Positions 11,293 to 19,357 are shown, counted from the stretch's first letter. The stretch is 34,865 nt of DNA from Candidatus Sungiibacteriota bacterium (GCA_016186095.1 JACPMG010000026.1:1-34865), one strand, 5' to 3'. Notes: generated by a model from the sequence alone, not told the origin. Program-made: numbers and translations.

Positions 11293-11321
11293 AGTATACT
11301 CCCCTCAAAATAATGTGTCAA
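11293..11321 (-). promoter_or_regulatory. Sigma70-type promoter for rpoBC
   Basis: Minus strand TTGACA-N17-TATACT, about 160 nt upstream of the rpoB start. Confidence 0.8.
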
Positions 11322-11432
11322 GCCAAGCTGCAAGTATAGTTATCCACACCGTCTCCGCTCGCTTGTCTGCTTTTTCGCCGCCTGCTCTTTTGCTCAACCT
11401 GTGTTGCTGCGCATCTCAAAATGTGGTAAGAA

Positions 11433-11774
11433 GTGTATATGGGGTTTTTGGCCAAGTTCATAGCAAAAATTGTTCTTAATGGAGCGGCGCTCTGGGTGGC
11501 CTCAATTTACTTTCCGGGATTTGTTATGATCGGGGGCCTGATTACCATAGTAATCGGGGGAGCGTTCCTGGCTGTACTCAATCTATTTTTGCGCCCGATA
11601 CTACGCCTGATTAGCGCGCCCTTGGTTTGGATAACATTCGGTCTATTTAATTTTGTTATAAATATGTTCATACTCTGGCTCGCTGACCGCCTTCTTACCC
11701 AGATCGCGATTACGGATCTTACAACTCTCTTTTGGGTTTCGGTCATCCTTTCTCTAGCTAATGCGTTTTTCTAA
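11433..11774 (+). CDS. Small membrane protein, 4-TM phage-holin-like (PF04020/YvlD-type) family
   Basis: Four hydrophobic segments with LNLFLRPILRLISAPLVWITFGLFNFVINMFILWLADRL. Confidence 0.75.
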   Translation: MYMGFLAKFIAKIVLNGAALWVASIYFPGFVMIGGLITIVIGGAFLAVLNLFLRPILRLISAPLVWITFGLFNFVINMFILWLADRLLTQIAITDLTTLFWVSVILSLANAFF

Positions 11775-11831
11775 GGGCTTTGCCCAAGAATTTGAGCAAT
11801 TTATGCGAAGAATTCTTGGCCGCAAAACCTT

Positions 11832-11937
11832 ACCCCGCTCTTACTCTGCTACTGAATCTAAAGTAAAGAGTAATCGACGATATCAAATAAACCTCTCTGT
11901 CATTTATTGATAATCAGCAGTAGAGTAAGGGCGGGGT
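11832..11937 (+). repeat. Long inverted repeat (about 24-bp arms) upstream of secG, candidate structured RNA
   Basis: ACCCCGCTCTTACTCTGCTACTGA pairs with TCAGCAGTAGAGTAAGGGCGGGGT with one mismatch and two G-U wobbles. Confidence 0.75.
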
Positions 11938-12005
11938 GCTCAATGTTGTGGATTAAATTTATTTCACTCGCATTGGGCTCATTCACAAATTTAAACAACA
12001 TTGGC

Positions 12006-12224
12006 ATGCTTTTATCTATAAATATTGCGCAAGTCATCATCTCCGTATTACTGGTCATCACCATTCTCCTGCAGCAGCGCGGAGGCGGACTTTCTCCTGT
12101 TTTTGGCGGGGAGGGAGGGGTCTATCGAACACGGCGGGGAGTTGAACGAATGATTTTTGCGGCTACCATTGTTCTCTCCATACTTTTTCTCGCAACAGCT
12201 ATCCTTAATATTCTGATACGGTGA
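12006..12224 (+). CDS. secG: Preprotein translocase subunit SecG
   Basis: MLLSINIAQVIISVLLVITILLQQRGGGLSPVFGGEGGVYRTRRGVERMIFAATIVLSILF; the upstream extension in the ORF track is judged spurious. Confidence 0.9.
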   Translation: MLLSINIAQVIISVLLVITILLQQRGGGLSPVFGGEGGVYRTRRGVERMIFAATIVLSILFLATAILNILIR

Positions 12225-13990
12225 TACGACTGCCATACCTCCAAATAATTAAGGCGGGCCTTTCCCGGCGCGCCAGATACTGGAAACTTATTAACGCCCG
12301 TAAACTCTTTTACCTCCCCCATATTCTCCGGGACTCAGCGGAAAAGAGACTTTTATTCGGGCTTTTTGCATTAATACTCCTAAGCGGGGGCTTATTATCG
12401 TCCCGCTTATACCTGCAATTCACTAAAGCCGTGCCGCAGATAGGCAAATCATACACGGAGGGACTCCTTAAAGAGCCCAGAAGCATAAACCCGTTATTTG
12501 CCGTCCAGGATGCTGATAGGGATATCGCCCATCTTATCTTTTCCGGATTACTCGCCTATTCAAACAGTGGTGAGCTTATACCCGATCTTGCCGAACAATA
12601 TGAAGTAAGCGGCGATGGAAAGTCATACACTATTTTTTTACGAAAAAATGCTTGGTGGCATGATGGTAAGCCGGTCGGCGCAGAAGATGTAATCTTTACC
12701 GTAAAAACCATACAAAACCCCTACTACAAAAGCGTACTGCGCGCCAACTGGCAGGGTGTTACCGCAGAGAAATTGGATGACTATACGATCCGCTTCACCC
12801 TGAAAACTCCCTATGCTCCGTTTATAGAAAATCTTACTACCGGCATCTTGCCCAAACATCTTTGGGAAAGTATTAATCCGGAACAGGCATTACTGCATGA
12901 GCTGAACCTGAAACCCATCGGCTCCGGCCCATATAAGTTTGACAATTTCAAGCAGGAGAAGGACGGGTCAGTCTCCTGGTATCGACTAAAAAGAAACCCC
13001 AAGTATTTTCGCGAGGGGCCTTATCTGAAAAAAATAACATTCGTTCCTTTCTCAACAGAAGAGGAACTTCTGACAGCCTGGAAAAAGGGGTTGGTGGAAG
13101 GTTTCGGTCCGGTTTCATCAGCCAGGCTTTCGGAACTTGCTTCAGGCCGGTTCTCCGTTCATGCCATCAGTATGCCCAGAATTTTTGGCATATTCTTTAA
13201 TGAAAAAGGCTCCCCCGCTCTGGCCGATCTCAAAGTACGTCAGGCAATCGCGCGCTCAATCGACCGCAATGAGCTCATAGAAAAAATTCTGCCGGGAGGA
13301 GCGGCCTCTGTTGCGACGCCGCTGCCTTTTCTCAAAACTACGGAAGGGGAAGCCGCCGCGTACCCGTATGACCTGGAAAAAGCGCGCGAACTTCTGGAAC
13401 AAGCCGGCTGGAAAGATACCGATGGCGACGGTCTACGCGAAAAACGCACGCGGCAGAAAGGCAAAGAGGTCGTGGATAACCTTCGTTTCACCCTGACCAC
13501 ATCGGACTGGCCTGATCTTCTGCACGCGGCCGAAATTATCAGAGGGAAACTTCGAGAAATCGGGATTGACGTTACTATAGAAAAACGCCCATTTTCCGAT
13601 TTGGAAACAACCGTGCTCCGCCCAAGAAATTTTGAAATATTGCTTTTTGGGCAGGTTTACGGATACGAACCAGACCCCTTTGCTTTTTGGCACTCATCAC
13701 AGATAAAAGACCCGGGGCTCAACATCGCGCTTTACTCCAATAAAAAGGCCGATCAGATCCTCGAAGAAGTGCGCAGAACTTCCGATGCCGCGGCTAGATT
13801 CAAAAAATATGAAGAGTTTTCCCAAATTGTCTCCAAAGATCTGCCCGCGCTTTTCCTTTACTCTCAACTGTACCTTTACCTTCTGCCCTCGGACATCCGC
13901 GGAGCGGATATTTCTAAAATTTCTCTTCCGTCAGACCGATTCAACGAAATAAATAAATGGTATAGGGAGACGAAAAGGGTGCTAAAGTAA
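12221..13990 (+). CDS. Extracellular solute-binding protein family 5 (oligopeptide-binding-like), membrane anchored
   Basis: EGLLKEPRSINPLF, YTIFLRKNAWWHDGKPVGAEDVIFT, LKVRQAIARSIDRNELIEKILPGGA; N-terminal TM. Confidence 0.9.
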   Translation: MIRLPYLQIIKAGLSRRARYWKLINARKLFYLPHILRDSAEKRLLFGLFALILLSGGLLSSRLYLQFTKAVPQIGKSYTEGLLKEPRSINPLFAVQDADRDIAHLIFSGLLAYSNSGELIPDLAEQYEVSGDGKSYTIFLRKNAWWHDGKPVGAEDVIFTVKTIQNPYYKSVLRANWQGVTAEKLDDYTIRFTLKTPYAPFIENLTTGILPKHLWESINPEQALLHELNLKPIGSGPYKFDNFKQEKDGSVSWYRLKRNPKYFREGPYLKKITFVPFSTEEELLTAWKKGLVEGFGPVSSARLSELASGRFSVHAISMPRIFGIFFNEKGSPALADLKVRQAIARSIDRNELIEKILPGGAASVATPLPFLKTTEGEAAAYPYDLEKARELLEQAGWKDTDGDGLREKRTRQKGKEVVDNLRFTLTTSDWPDLLHAAEIIRGKLREIGIDVTIEKRPFSDLETTVLRPRNFEILLFGQVYGYEPDPFAFWHSSQIKDPGLNIALYSNKKADQILEEVRRTSDAAARFKKYEEFSQIVSKDLPALFLYSQLYLYLLPSDIRGADISKISLPSDRFNEINKWYRETKRVLK

Positions 13991-14057
13991 TTAGTCATTA
14001 TCGCGGTATCCCGCGCGGTGGAAGAAGTATAAAAAGTGTCACATGACGCAGGGATAA

Positions 14058-14082
14058 GAAAAATGAGGCCGTAAAGGCCTCC
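14058..14082 (-). terminator. Intrinsic terminator of the small 14102-14353 gene
   Basis: Minus strand GAGGCC-TTTAC-GGCCTC-ATTTTTC. Confidence 0.7.
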
Positions 14083-14101
14083 AGGGATAGGAAATAATTA
14101 G

Positions 14102-14353
14102 TTAACGAATTCTCGGCAGAGCCCAGTTTTTCGGCGGATGTCGACGTGGTTTTACCACTCCACAATCCCAGCATCTTCCATTATCACTCACTAGATCGTC
14201 ATGATCGCAAGACCACTTACCCACATCTTCGACAGGAATTCTTTTCTTAAGGCCGCTGGAACGAATTCGTAACACAAGATATTTGCCTTGGGCATCGCGC
14301 TCATACTCAGCTTTCATACTATACCTCCTATACCTCTTTCTGGACTTTTTCAT
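14102..14353 (-). CDS. Small hypothetical protein, 83 aa, with C-x-H...CxxC putative metal site
   Basis: SD AGGAG upstream of ATG, own terminator, motif CDHDDLVSDNGRCWDCG. Confidence 0.65.
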   Translation of the reverse strand: MKKSRKRYRRYSMKAEYERDAQGKYLVLRIRSSGLKKRIPVEDVGKWSCDHDDLVSDNGRCWDCGVVKPRRHPPKNWALPRIR

Positions 14354-14483
14354 AAACAGTCTCCTAAGACTTAAGAGTTCTGAAAAGATTGTATCATTAT
14401 TGGAATCGAATCGTCAAAGGCGATGCTAGCAGAATTCCTGCTGTTTAATGAATAAGTGATAAATATCTCCTGTGGCCGAGGAT

Positions 14484-14512
14484 TTGCATAATTTTTGTGG
14501 ATATGCTATACT
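14484..14512 (+). promoter_or_regulatory. Promoter for the tRNA-Leu/RNase J unit
   Basis: TTGCAT-N17-TATACT. Confidence 0.7.
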
Positions 14513-14535
14513 GTGGATAGTATGGGATGAATCTT

Positions 14536-14572
14536 CTTGAGAGGGGGTATCTACCGGATAGCTCTTCTCAAG
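14536..14572 (+). other. Leader hairpin of the tRNA-Leu/RNase J transcript
   Basis: CTTGAGAGGGGGTATC-TACCG-GATAGCTCTTCTCAAG: 16 opposed positions, one mismatch, two G-U wobbles. Confidence 0.7.
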
Positions 14573-14635
14573 AGAATTCTCTTCTCATCTCACAATAGTG
14601 AGCCAAAACTATCCTAATAACCTTTAATTTTATTT

Positions 14636-14719
14636 GCCCCCCTGGCGGAATTGGCAGACGCGCTAGCTTCAGGAGCTAGTGGGAGAAATCTCGTAGAGGT
14701 TCAAATCCTCTGGGGGGCA
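14636..14719 (+). tRNA. tRNA-Leu (anticodon CAG)
   Basis: GCCCCCC/GGGGGGC acceptor, CTAGC-TTCAGGA-GCTAG anticodon arm, T-arm GGTTCAAATCC, class II variable arm; CCA not encoded. Confidence 0.95.
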
Positions 14720-14721
14720 CT

Positions 14722-16467
14722 ATGAAAACACAAAAAAACACTCTTCTCAGGCGCAATCCTTTACGCGCTATGGAGTTTAAGGTTGCTCCCTCCATCCACA
14801 GAGGCCATCTTAAATTTATTCCTCTGGGCGGATGCGGCGAGGTAACTCGCAGCTGCTACGTCTATGAGTACGACGATGATATCGTAATCGTGGATATGGG
14901 GCTTCAGTGGCCTGATGAGGATATGCCGGGAATTGATTATCTGATTCCCAATATCGAGTACCTTAAACCCAAAAAGAAAAATATTCGCGGAATTATAATC
15001 ACGCACGGACACTACGATCATATGGGAGCGATCCCGCATCTTCTGGATCCTCTGGGCAATCCTCCGATTTACGCCACGGCTTTAACGCGAGGCATGATAC
15101 TTAAGCGACAGGAAGATTTTACCGGCTTTGTCAAACCCAAAGTTGAGGTAATTACGCCGGAATCAAAAATAAAATTGGGCTCGTTCCAAGCCGAATTTTT
15201 CCACGTAAACCATAACATCCCCGATTGTGTGGGCGTAGTCTTAAAATCCCCCGGCGGCACCGTGGTGCATACGGGCGACTTTAAATTTGATCATACGCCG
15301 GTAAATGAGCGCCCAGCGGACATCGCGCGCCTCTCCTCTATCGGCAAGCAAGGCGTCACCTTATTGGTTTCGGAATCAACCGATGCTGAACTTCCGGGCC
15401 ATCAAATTTCGGAAACAGAGGTTATGAAATCGCTTGAAAAAGTGTTTGAAATAGCTCCGGGCAGAATTATAGCCGGGACTTTTGCTTCTCTTCTTACGCG
15501 TATCCAGCAATTAATCTGGCTCTCGGAAAAATATAACAGGAAGATGGTGATTGAGGGCTACAGTATGAAGCAGAATGTCGCGGTAGCGCAAGAATTGGGC
15601 TATTTAAAAATTAAAAAGGGCACGGTCATTGATTCCAAAGACATAGGCAAGTATCAGGAAAACCAAATCACTATTGCCTGCACGGGTGCCCAGGGCGAAG
15701 ATCGCGCGGTACTCATGCGTATTGCCAATAACGAGCATAGGACGATCTCTCTCCGTCCGACCGACTCCATTATTTTTTCCTCCTCGGTAATACCGGGGAA
15801 TGAGGCCACGGTACAGCGCCTCAAAGACGTTCTCTACAAGCGCGCGGCCAAAGTTTATCATGTCGCCACCATGGATATCCATGCCGGCGGCCATGCCAAA
15901 AGGGAAGAACTGAAGATGATGATAAATCTCACCAAACCCCAATACATGATTCCTATCCACGGGAACTACTTCATGTTAAAGCTCCATACCGATCTGGCAG
16001 AAGAGGCCGGAGTGGCCAAAGGAAATGCCATTATCGCGGAGGACGGAGAGATCGTAGTGATTGGGAAAGATCGGGCCCATAAATTGAAAGAAAAAGCGCC
16101 CACAAACTATATAATGGTTGACGGTTTGGGCGTCGGAGACGTGAAAGAGGTGGTGCTTCGCGATCGCCAGCACTTAGCGGAAGACGGCATATTTGTTATA
16201 ATAGCCATAGTTGACGCCAAAACCGGAAAAGTAAGAACCAGTCCGGACATCATATCCCGCGGCTTCATTTATCTCAAAGAGTCGCAGGAGCTTCTACGCG
16301 AGGTGCGCCATAAGACCAAAACCATTGTGGAAGAGATAACTGTCAGCGGCACGCACCCCATAAACTGGACACACGTAAAAGACAACCTGCGGGAAAAAAT
16401 AGGACAGTTTTTATTCTCCAAGACGGAGCGGAGGCCGATGGTGCTACCCGTAGTCATTGAGGTATAA
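14722..16467 (+). CDS. rnj: Ribonuclease J
   Basis: Metallo-beta-lactamase HGHYDHMGAIPHL, HTGDFKFDHTP, beta-CASP and C-terminal domains. Confidence 0.95.
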   Translation: MKTQKNTLLRRNPLRAMEFKVAPSIHRGHLKFIPLGGCGEVTRSCYVYEYDDDIVIVDMGLQWPDEDMPGIDYLIPNIEYLKPKKKNIRGIIITHGHYDHMGAIPHLLDPLGNPPIYATALTRGMILKRQEDFTGFVKPKVEVITPESKIKLGSFQAEFFHVNHNIPDCVGVVLKSPGGTVVHTGDFKFDHTPVNERPADIARLSSIGKQGVTLLVSESTDAELPGHQISETEVMKSLEKVFEIAPGRIIAGTFASLLTRIQQLIWLSEKYNRKMVIEGYSMKQNVAVAQELGYLKIKKGTVIDSKDIGKYQENQITIACTGAQGEDRAVLMRIANNEHRTISLRPTDSIIFSSSVIPGNEATVQRLKDVLYKRAAKVYHVATMDIHAGGHAKREELKMMINLTKPQYMIPIHGNYFMLKLHTDLAEEAGVAKGNAIIAEDGEIVVIGKDRAHKLKEKAPTNYIMVDGLGVGDVKEVVLRDRQHLAEDGIFVIIAIVDAKTGKVRTSPDIISRGFIYLKESQELLREVRHKTKTIVEEITVSGTHPINWTHVKDNLREKIGQFLFSKTERRPMVLPVVIEV

Positions 16468-16472
16468 AATAA

Positions 16473-16542
16473 AGCTTGTAGACATTAGCTTATAGACGAA
16501 AGGCCATCTAACCTACAAGCTACCAGCTAAAAGCTATCTTCC
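16473..16542. repeat. Inverted heptamer-repeat element (AGCTTGT / ACAAGCT)
   Basis: AGCTTGT AGACATT AGCTTAT AGACGAA ... ACAAGCT ACCAGCT AAAAGCT, all in one 7-nt register. Confidence 0.85.
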
Positions 16543-16544
16543 TT

Positions 16545-17525
16545 GTGAAAACATTATTAAGCGGCATTCAGCCCTCCGGTACTCTCCATATTGGAAACTA
16601 CCTCGGGGCGATAAAGCAGTGGGTGGAGCTACAAAAAAGCTATCAAGTTTTTATTTCCATTGTTGATCTACACGCTATCACCGTTCCGCAGGATCCACAG
16701 GAACTTCGAAAAAATACTTTGGAGCTTGCAGCACTACTTGTCGCTTGTGGCGTAGACCCTAAAAAGTCGGTGCTTTTTATTCAATCCCATGTTCCTGCGC
16801 ATACCAAACTTGCATGGGTTTTAAATACCATAACACCGGTGGGAGAGCTTGAACGTATGACCCAGTATAAAGAAAAACGCGAGAGAGCAGGAACATTGGC
16901 TGGCCTTCTTAACTATCCGGTGCTGCAAGCCGCGGATATTTTATTGTATCAACCGGATGTGGTACCTGTTGGAGAAGACCAGCTCCAACATCTTGAGTTT
17001 ACACGTACCTTGGCGCGAAAGTTTAATAGTCGGTTTGGCAAAGTGTTTAAAGAACCAAAAGCACTAATCCAAAAAGAAGCTGCCAGAATCATGGGCCTCG
17101 ATGATCCTACTAAAAAGATGTCGAAATCGGCGCCTTCGCCCAATAACTTTATAGCGCTGCTGGATTCGCCGGAAGAAATCCGGCGCAAAATAAAAATCGC
17201 CGTAACCGACTCCGGCCGCGATATTCGCTACGACGAGAAGTCAAAGCCAGCAATTTCAAACCTTATGGCAATTTATAGCGCCTTCTCCGGAATGACTGTT
17301 TCCCAAATTGAGAAAAAGTATCACGGCAAGGGCTATGCGGATTTCAAAAGAGATCTTGGCGAGCTCTTGGTAGAGAAACTTACGCCTATCCAGAAAAAAT
17401 ACCGTGAGCTTTCGCGGGATGATAAAAAATTGCTAGCTATTCTCCGTAGTGGCGCCAAAAAAGCAACAGGTGTTGCCAATAAAACTCTCAGTGTGGTAAA
17501 AAGAAAAGTAGGATTCGTTCTTTAG
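16545..17525 (+). CDS. trpS: Tryptophanyl-tRNA synthetase
   Basis: GIQPSGTLHIGNYLGAIKQW (HIGH-like), KKMSKS signature. Confidence 0.97.
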   Translation: MKTLLSGIQPSGTLHIGNYLGAIKQWVELQKSYQVFISIVDLHAITVPQDPQELRKNTLELAALLVACGVDPKKSVLFIQSHVPAHTKLAWVLNTITPVGELERMTQYKEKRERAGTLAGLLNYPVLQAADILLYQPDVVPVGEDQLQHLEFTRTLARKFNSRFGKVFKEPKALIQKEAARIMGLDDPTKKMSKSAPSPNNFIALLDSPEEIRRKIKIAVTDSGRDIRYDEKSKPAISNLMAIYSAFSGMTVSQIEKKYHGKGYADFKRDLGELLVEKLTPIQKKYRELSRDDKKLLAILRSGAKKATGVANKTLSVVKRKVGFVL

Positions 17526-17535
17526 GGAGGCAGCA

Positions 17536-17712
17536 ATGCACTGTATTGACTGCGGAGGCTTCTTGACCGAGAAAGTTTCAGGCGGTTGCGGCGGTATGGG
17601 TGCCGTGTACGAATGTGACAACTGCGGGGCAAAGTGGCTACAGGAAAGTGGCGGTTTCGTGTCCTCACCGATTTCGCTCAAGCGATTGCCAAAGCACTAC
17701 CCTACCACATAG
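17536..17712 (+). CDS. Small zinc-ribbon-like protein, 58 aa (absent from ORF track)
   Basis: SD AGGGAGG upstream of ATG; MHCIDCGGFLTEKVSGGCGGMGAVYECDNCGAKWLQESGG..., two CxxC pairs. Confidence 0.7.
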   Translation: MHCIDCGGFLTEKVSGGCGGMGAVYECDNCGAKWLQESGGFVSSPISLKRLPKHYPTT

Positions 17713-18308
17713 AATCTCCACGGTTTATCTTTCCATTTCCCTGCATAATCTACTCCTATTCTCTTTCCTCGCTTAATTTGGCGGGGACTTATTTTTATGC
17801 CGTAATCCTCCCGCCCAACTTTGTTGGGCGAGGCTCGCTCACTCGGAGAGTGAGCGGCAATCCACAAACCTGTTTTTTTATTCGCGTGTTTGGCATTGAA
17901 TCTTTTATCAATTTTAAAATACTTGCACACTTTACCGGGCCCTCTTACTTCATCTATTCTAATGTTCTTGAGAATATTAGAATGGGAATCTGATGTTACT
18001 ATGGAGCGAATAAGCACTGCCGCCGGATAATGTTCTTTTTCTGTAACAATATTCAAGCAGTAGTACATTCCATAAATTAAATATACATACCAGTAACCCG
18101 GCTTGCCAAACATTACCTCTGTGCGTTTTGTCCTACCGCGCGAGGCGTGAGACGCTTTGTCTTTTGGTCCGATATATGCTTCAACTTCCGTAATTATGCC
18201 AAAGATCTTCCTATGGCCGATTTTTCGCACCAAAAATTTGCCCAAGAGCTCTTGGGCAACTTGAAGAGTCGGGCGATTGAAAAAATCTTTTGATAAGAGT
18301 TTATGCAA
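17697..18308 (-). CDS. DNA-3-methyladenine glycosylase (AAG/MPG family)
   Basis: LSKDFFNRPTLQVAQELLGKFLVRK, EVEAYIGPKDKASHASRGRTKRTEVMFGKPGYWYVYLIYGMYYCLNIVTE. Confidence 0.95.
   Translation of the reverse strand: MHKLLSKDFFNRPTLQVAQELLGKFLVRKIGHRKIFGIITEVEAYIGPKDKASHASRGRTKRTEVMFGKPGYWYVYLIYGMYYCLNIVTEKEHYPAAVLIRSIVTSDSHSNILKNIRIDEVRGPGKVCKYFKIDKRFNAKHANKKTGLWIAAHSPSERASPNKVGREDYGIKISPRQIKRGKRIGVDYAGKWKDKPWRFYVVG
17812..17856. repeat. Tandem-hairpin palindromic element inside the glycosylase ORF
   Basis: CGCCCAAC-TTT-GTTGGGCG followed by CGCTCACTC-GGA-GAGTGAGCG. Confidence 0.85.
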
Positions 18309-18322
18309 ACGACTAGCAGGAA

Positions 18323-19012
18323 TTACTTAACTGGCCTTTTAATTACCAGGTCAATCTCCGGGTTATTCAATTTTAAATTTTCAATTACCCTTTTCGCAAC
18401 ATAAGTCGCGTCCATGTATTCATTAAAATCAGCGGGGTACTTCTCTTGATATATCTCGGTTTGCATGCCACCTGGAAATATCCCGTAGATTTTTATGTCT
18501 GAACCTCCTACTTCTTTGCGGATTGATTCGGTCAAGCCACGGACTGCAAATTTTGAAGAAGAGTATGCGGATATTTCTGGCTTACCCTCAAGGCCAGCAG
18601 TGGAATTAATATTAATAATCAAACCTCTACCCCGTTTCTTCATATAGAAAAGTGCAATCTGACATCCGTAGAAGTAACCAAAGAAATTAACATTAAATAG
18701 ATGGTGCAATTTTTGAATATCGGTCTTCTCTATAGGGCTCGGTGCGATCTGAACACCGGCATTATTAATCCAAATATCAATTACCCCGTACTTCTTTAAA
18801 ACGTACTCACCAAGTTTCTTTAGGTCTTCTATAGATGTTACATCTGCTAAGAAATAATCAGTAGATAATTTTTTAACGGCAGACTCCAGACCTCTTTTGT
18901 CATGACTACTAATCACGACTTTTGCTCTTTCGGCCACAAAAGACTGAGCAAGAGCCTTGCCAAATCCTTGACTACCGCCAGTTATTATAACCGTTTTGCC
19001 ACGTAGATTCAT
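18323..19012 (-). CDS. Short-chain dehydrogenase/reductase
   Basis: TGGSQGFGKALA cofactor motif, NNAG, YSSSKFA catalytic motif. Confidence 0.93.
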   Translation of the reverse strand: MNLRGKTVIITGGSQGFGKALAQSFVAERAKVVISSHDKRGLESAVKKLSTDYFLADVTSIEDLKKLGEYVLKKYGVIDIWINNAGVQIAPSPIEKTDIQKLHHLFNVNFFGYFYGCQIALFYMKKRGRGLIININSTAGLEGKPEISAYSSSKFAVRGLTESIRKEVGGSDIKIYGIFPGGMQTEIYQEKYPADFNEYMDATYVAKRVIENLKLNNPEIDLVIKRPVK

Positions 19013-19025
19013 GTTAATTTCGTAA

Positions 19026-19097
19026 CGGCCCCACGGGGGATCGAACCCCGGTTTGATGGCTGAGAACCACCTGTCCTAACCACTAGACGATGGGGCC
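19026..19097 (-). tRNA. tRNA-Glu (anticodon CTC)
   Basis: GGCCCCA/TGGGGCC acceptor, GGTGG-TTCTCAG-CCATC anticodon arm, GGTTCGATCC T-arm. Confidence 0.93.
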
Positions 19098-19155
19098 AAA
19101 CTTTGGCGGGCGAAAAACCTGGCGTCCTAGATTAGACTAGACGACAGGAGTACAA

Positions 19156-19178
19156 AAACTACCGCCTCGTGGCGGTTA
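19156..19178 (-). terminator. Intrinsic terminator downstream of the small zinc-ribbon gene
   Basis: Minus strand ACCGCC-ACGA-GGCGGTAGTTTTTG. Confidence 0.7.
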
Positions 19179-19183
19179 TCATA

Positions 19184-19357
19184 CTATTTTTTTGGCATAT
19201 TGCAAAGAGGAAGTACCCAATAATGACATTGCGGACAGAATCTTCCGTCGCCTCTTCGTTCAAGATGCACCGCACTTCCTCGGCAATAGGGACAGATCAT
19301 CCAGGTGTAATAGTCAATATAATCAGCAATATTCAGCGGGTCAGCACGGGCACCCAT
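19184..19357 (-). CDS. Small zinc-ribbon protein, 57 aa (absent from ORF track)
   Basis: SD GGAG upstream of ATG; MGARADPLNIADYIDYYTWMICPYCRGSAVHLERRGDGRFCPQCHYWVLPLCNMPKK; own terminator. Confidence 0.75.
   Translation of the reverse strand: MGARADPLNIADYIDYYTWMICPYCRGSAVHLERRGDGRFCPQCHYWVLPLCNMPKK

Noticed and set aside
11907-12005. N-terminal extension of secG (MIISSRVRAGCSMLW...)
   Set aside because: Starts inside the long inverted repeat; homologous SecG sequence begins at the ATG at 12006.
18242-18263. 22-nt perfect palindrome TTGCCCAAGAGCTCTTGGGCAA in the glycosylase gene
   Set aside because: Encodes the conserved VAQELLGKFL motif of the family; likely coding coincidence rather than an inserted element.
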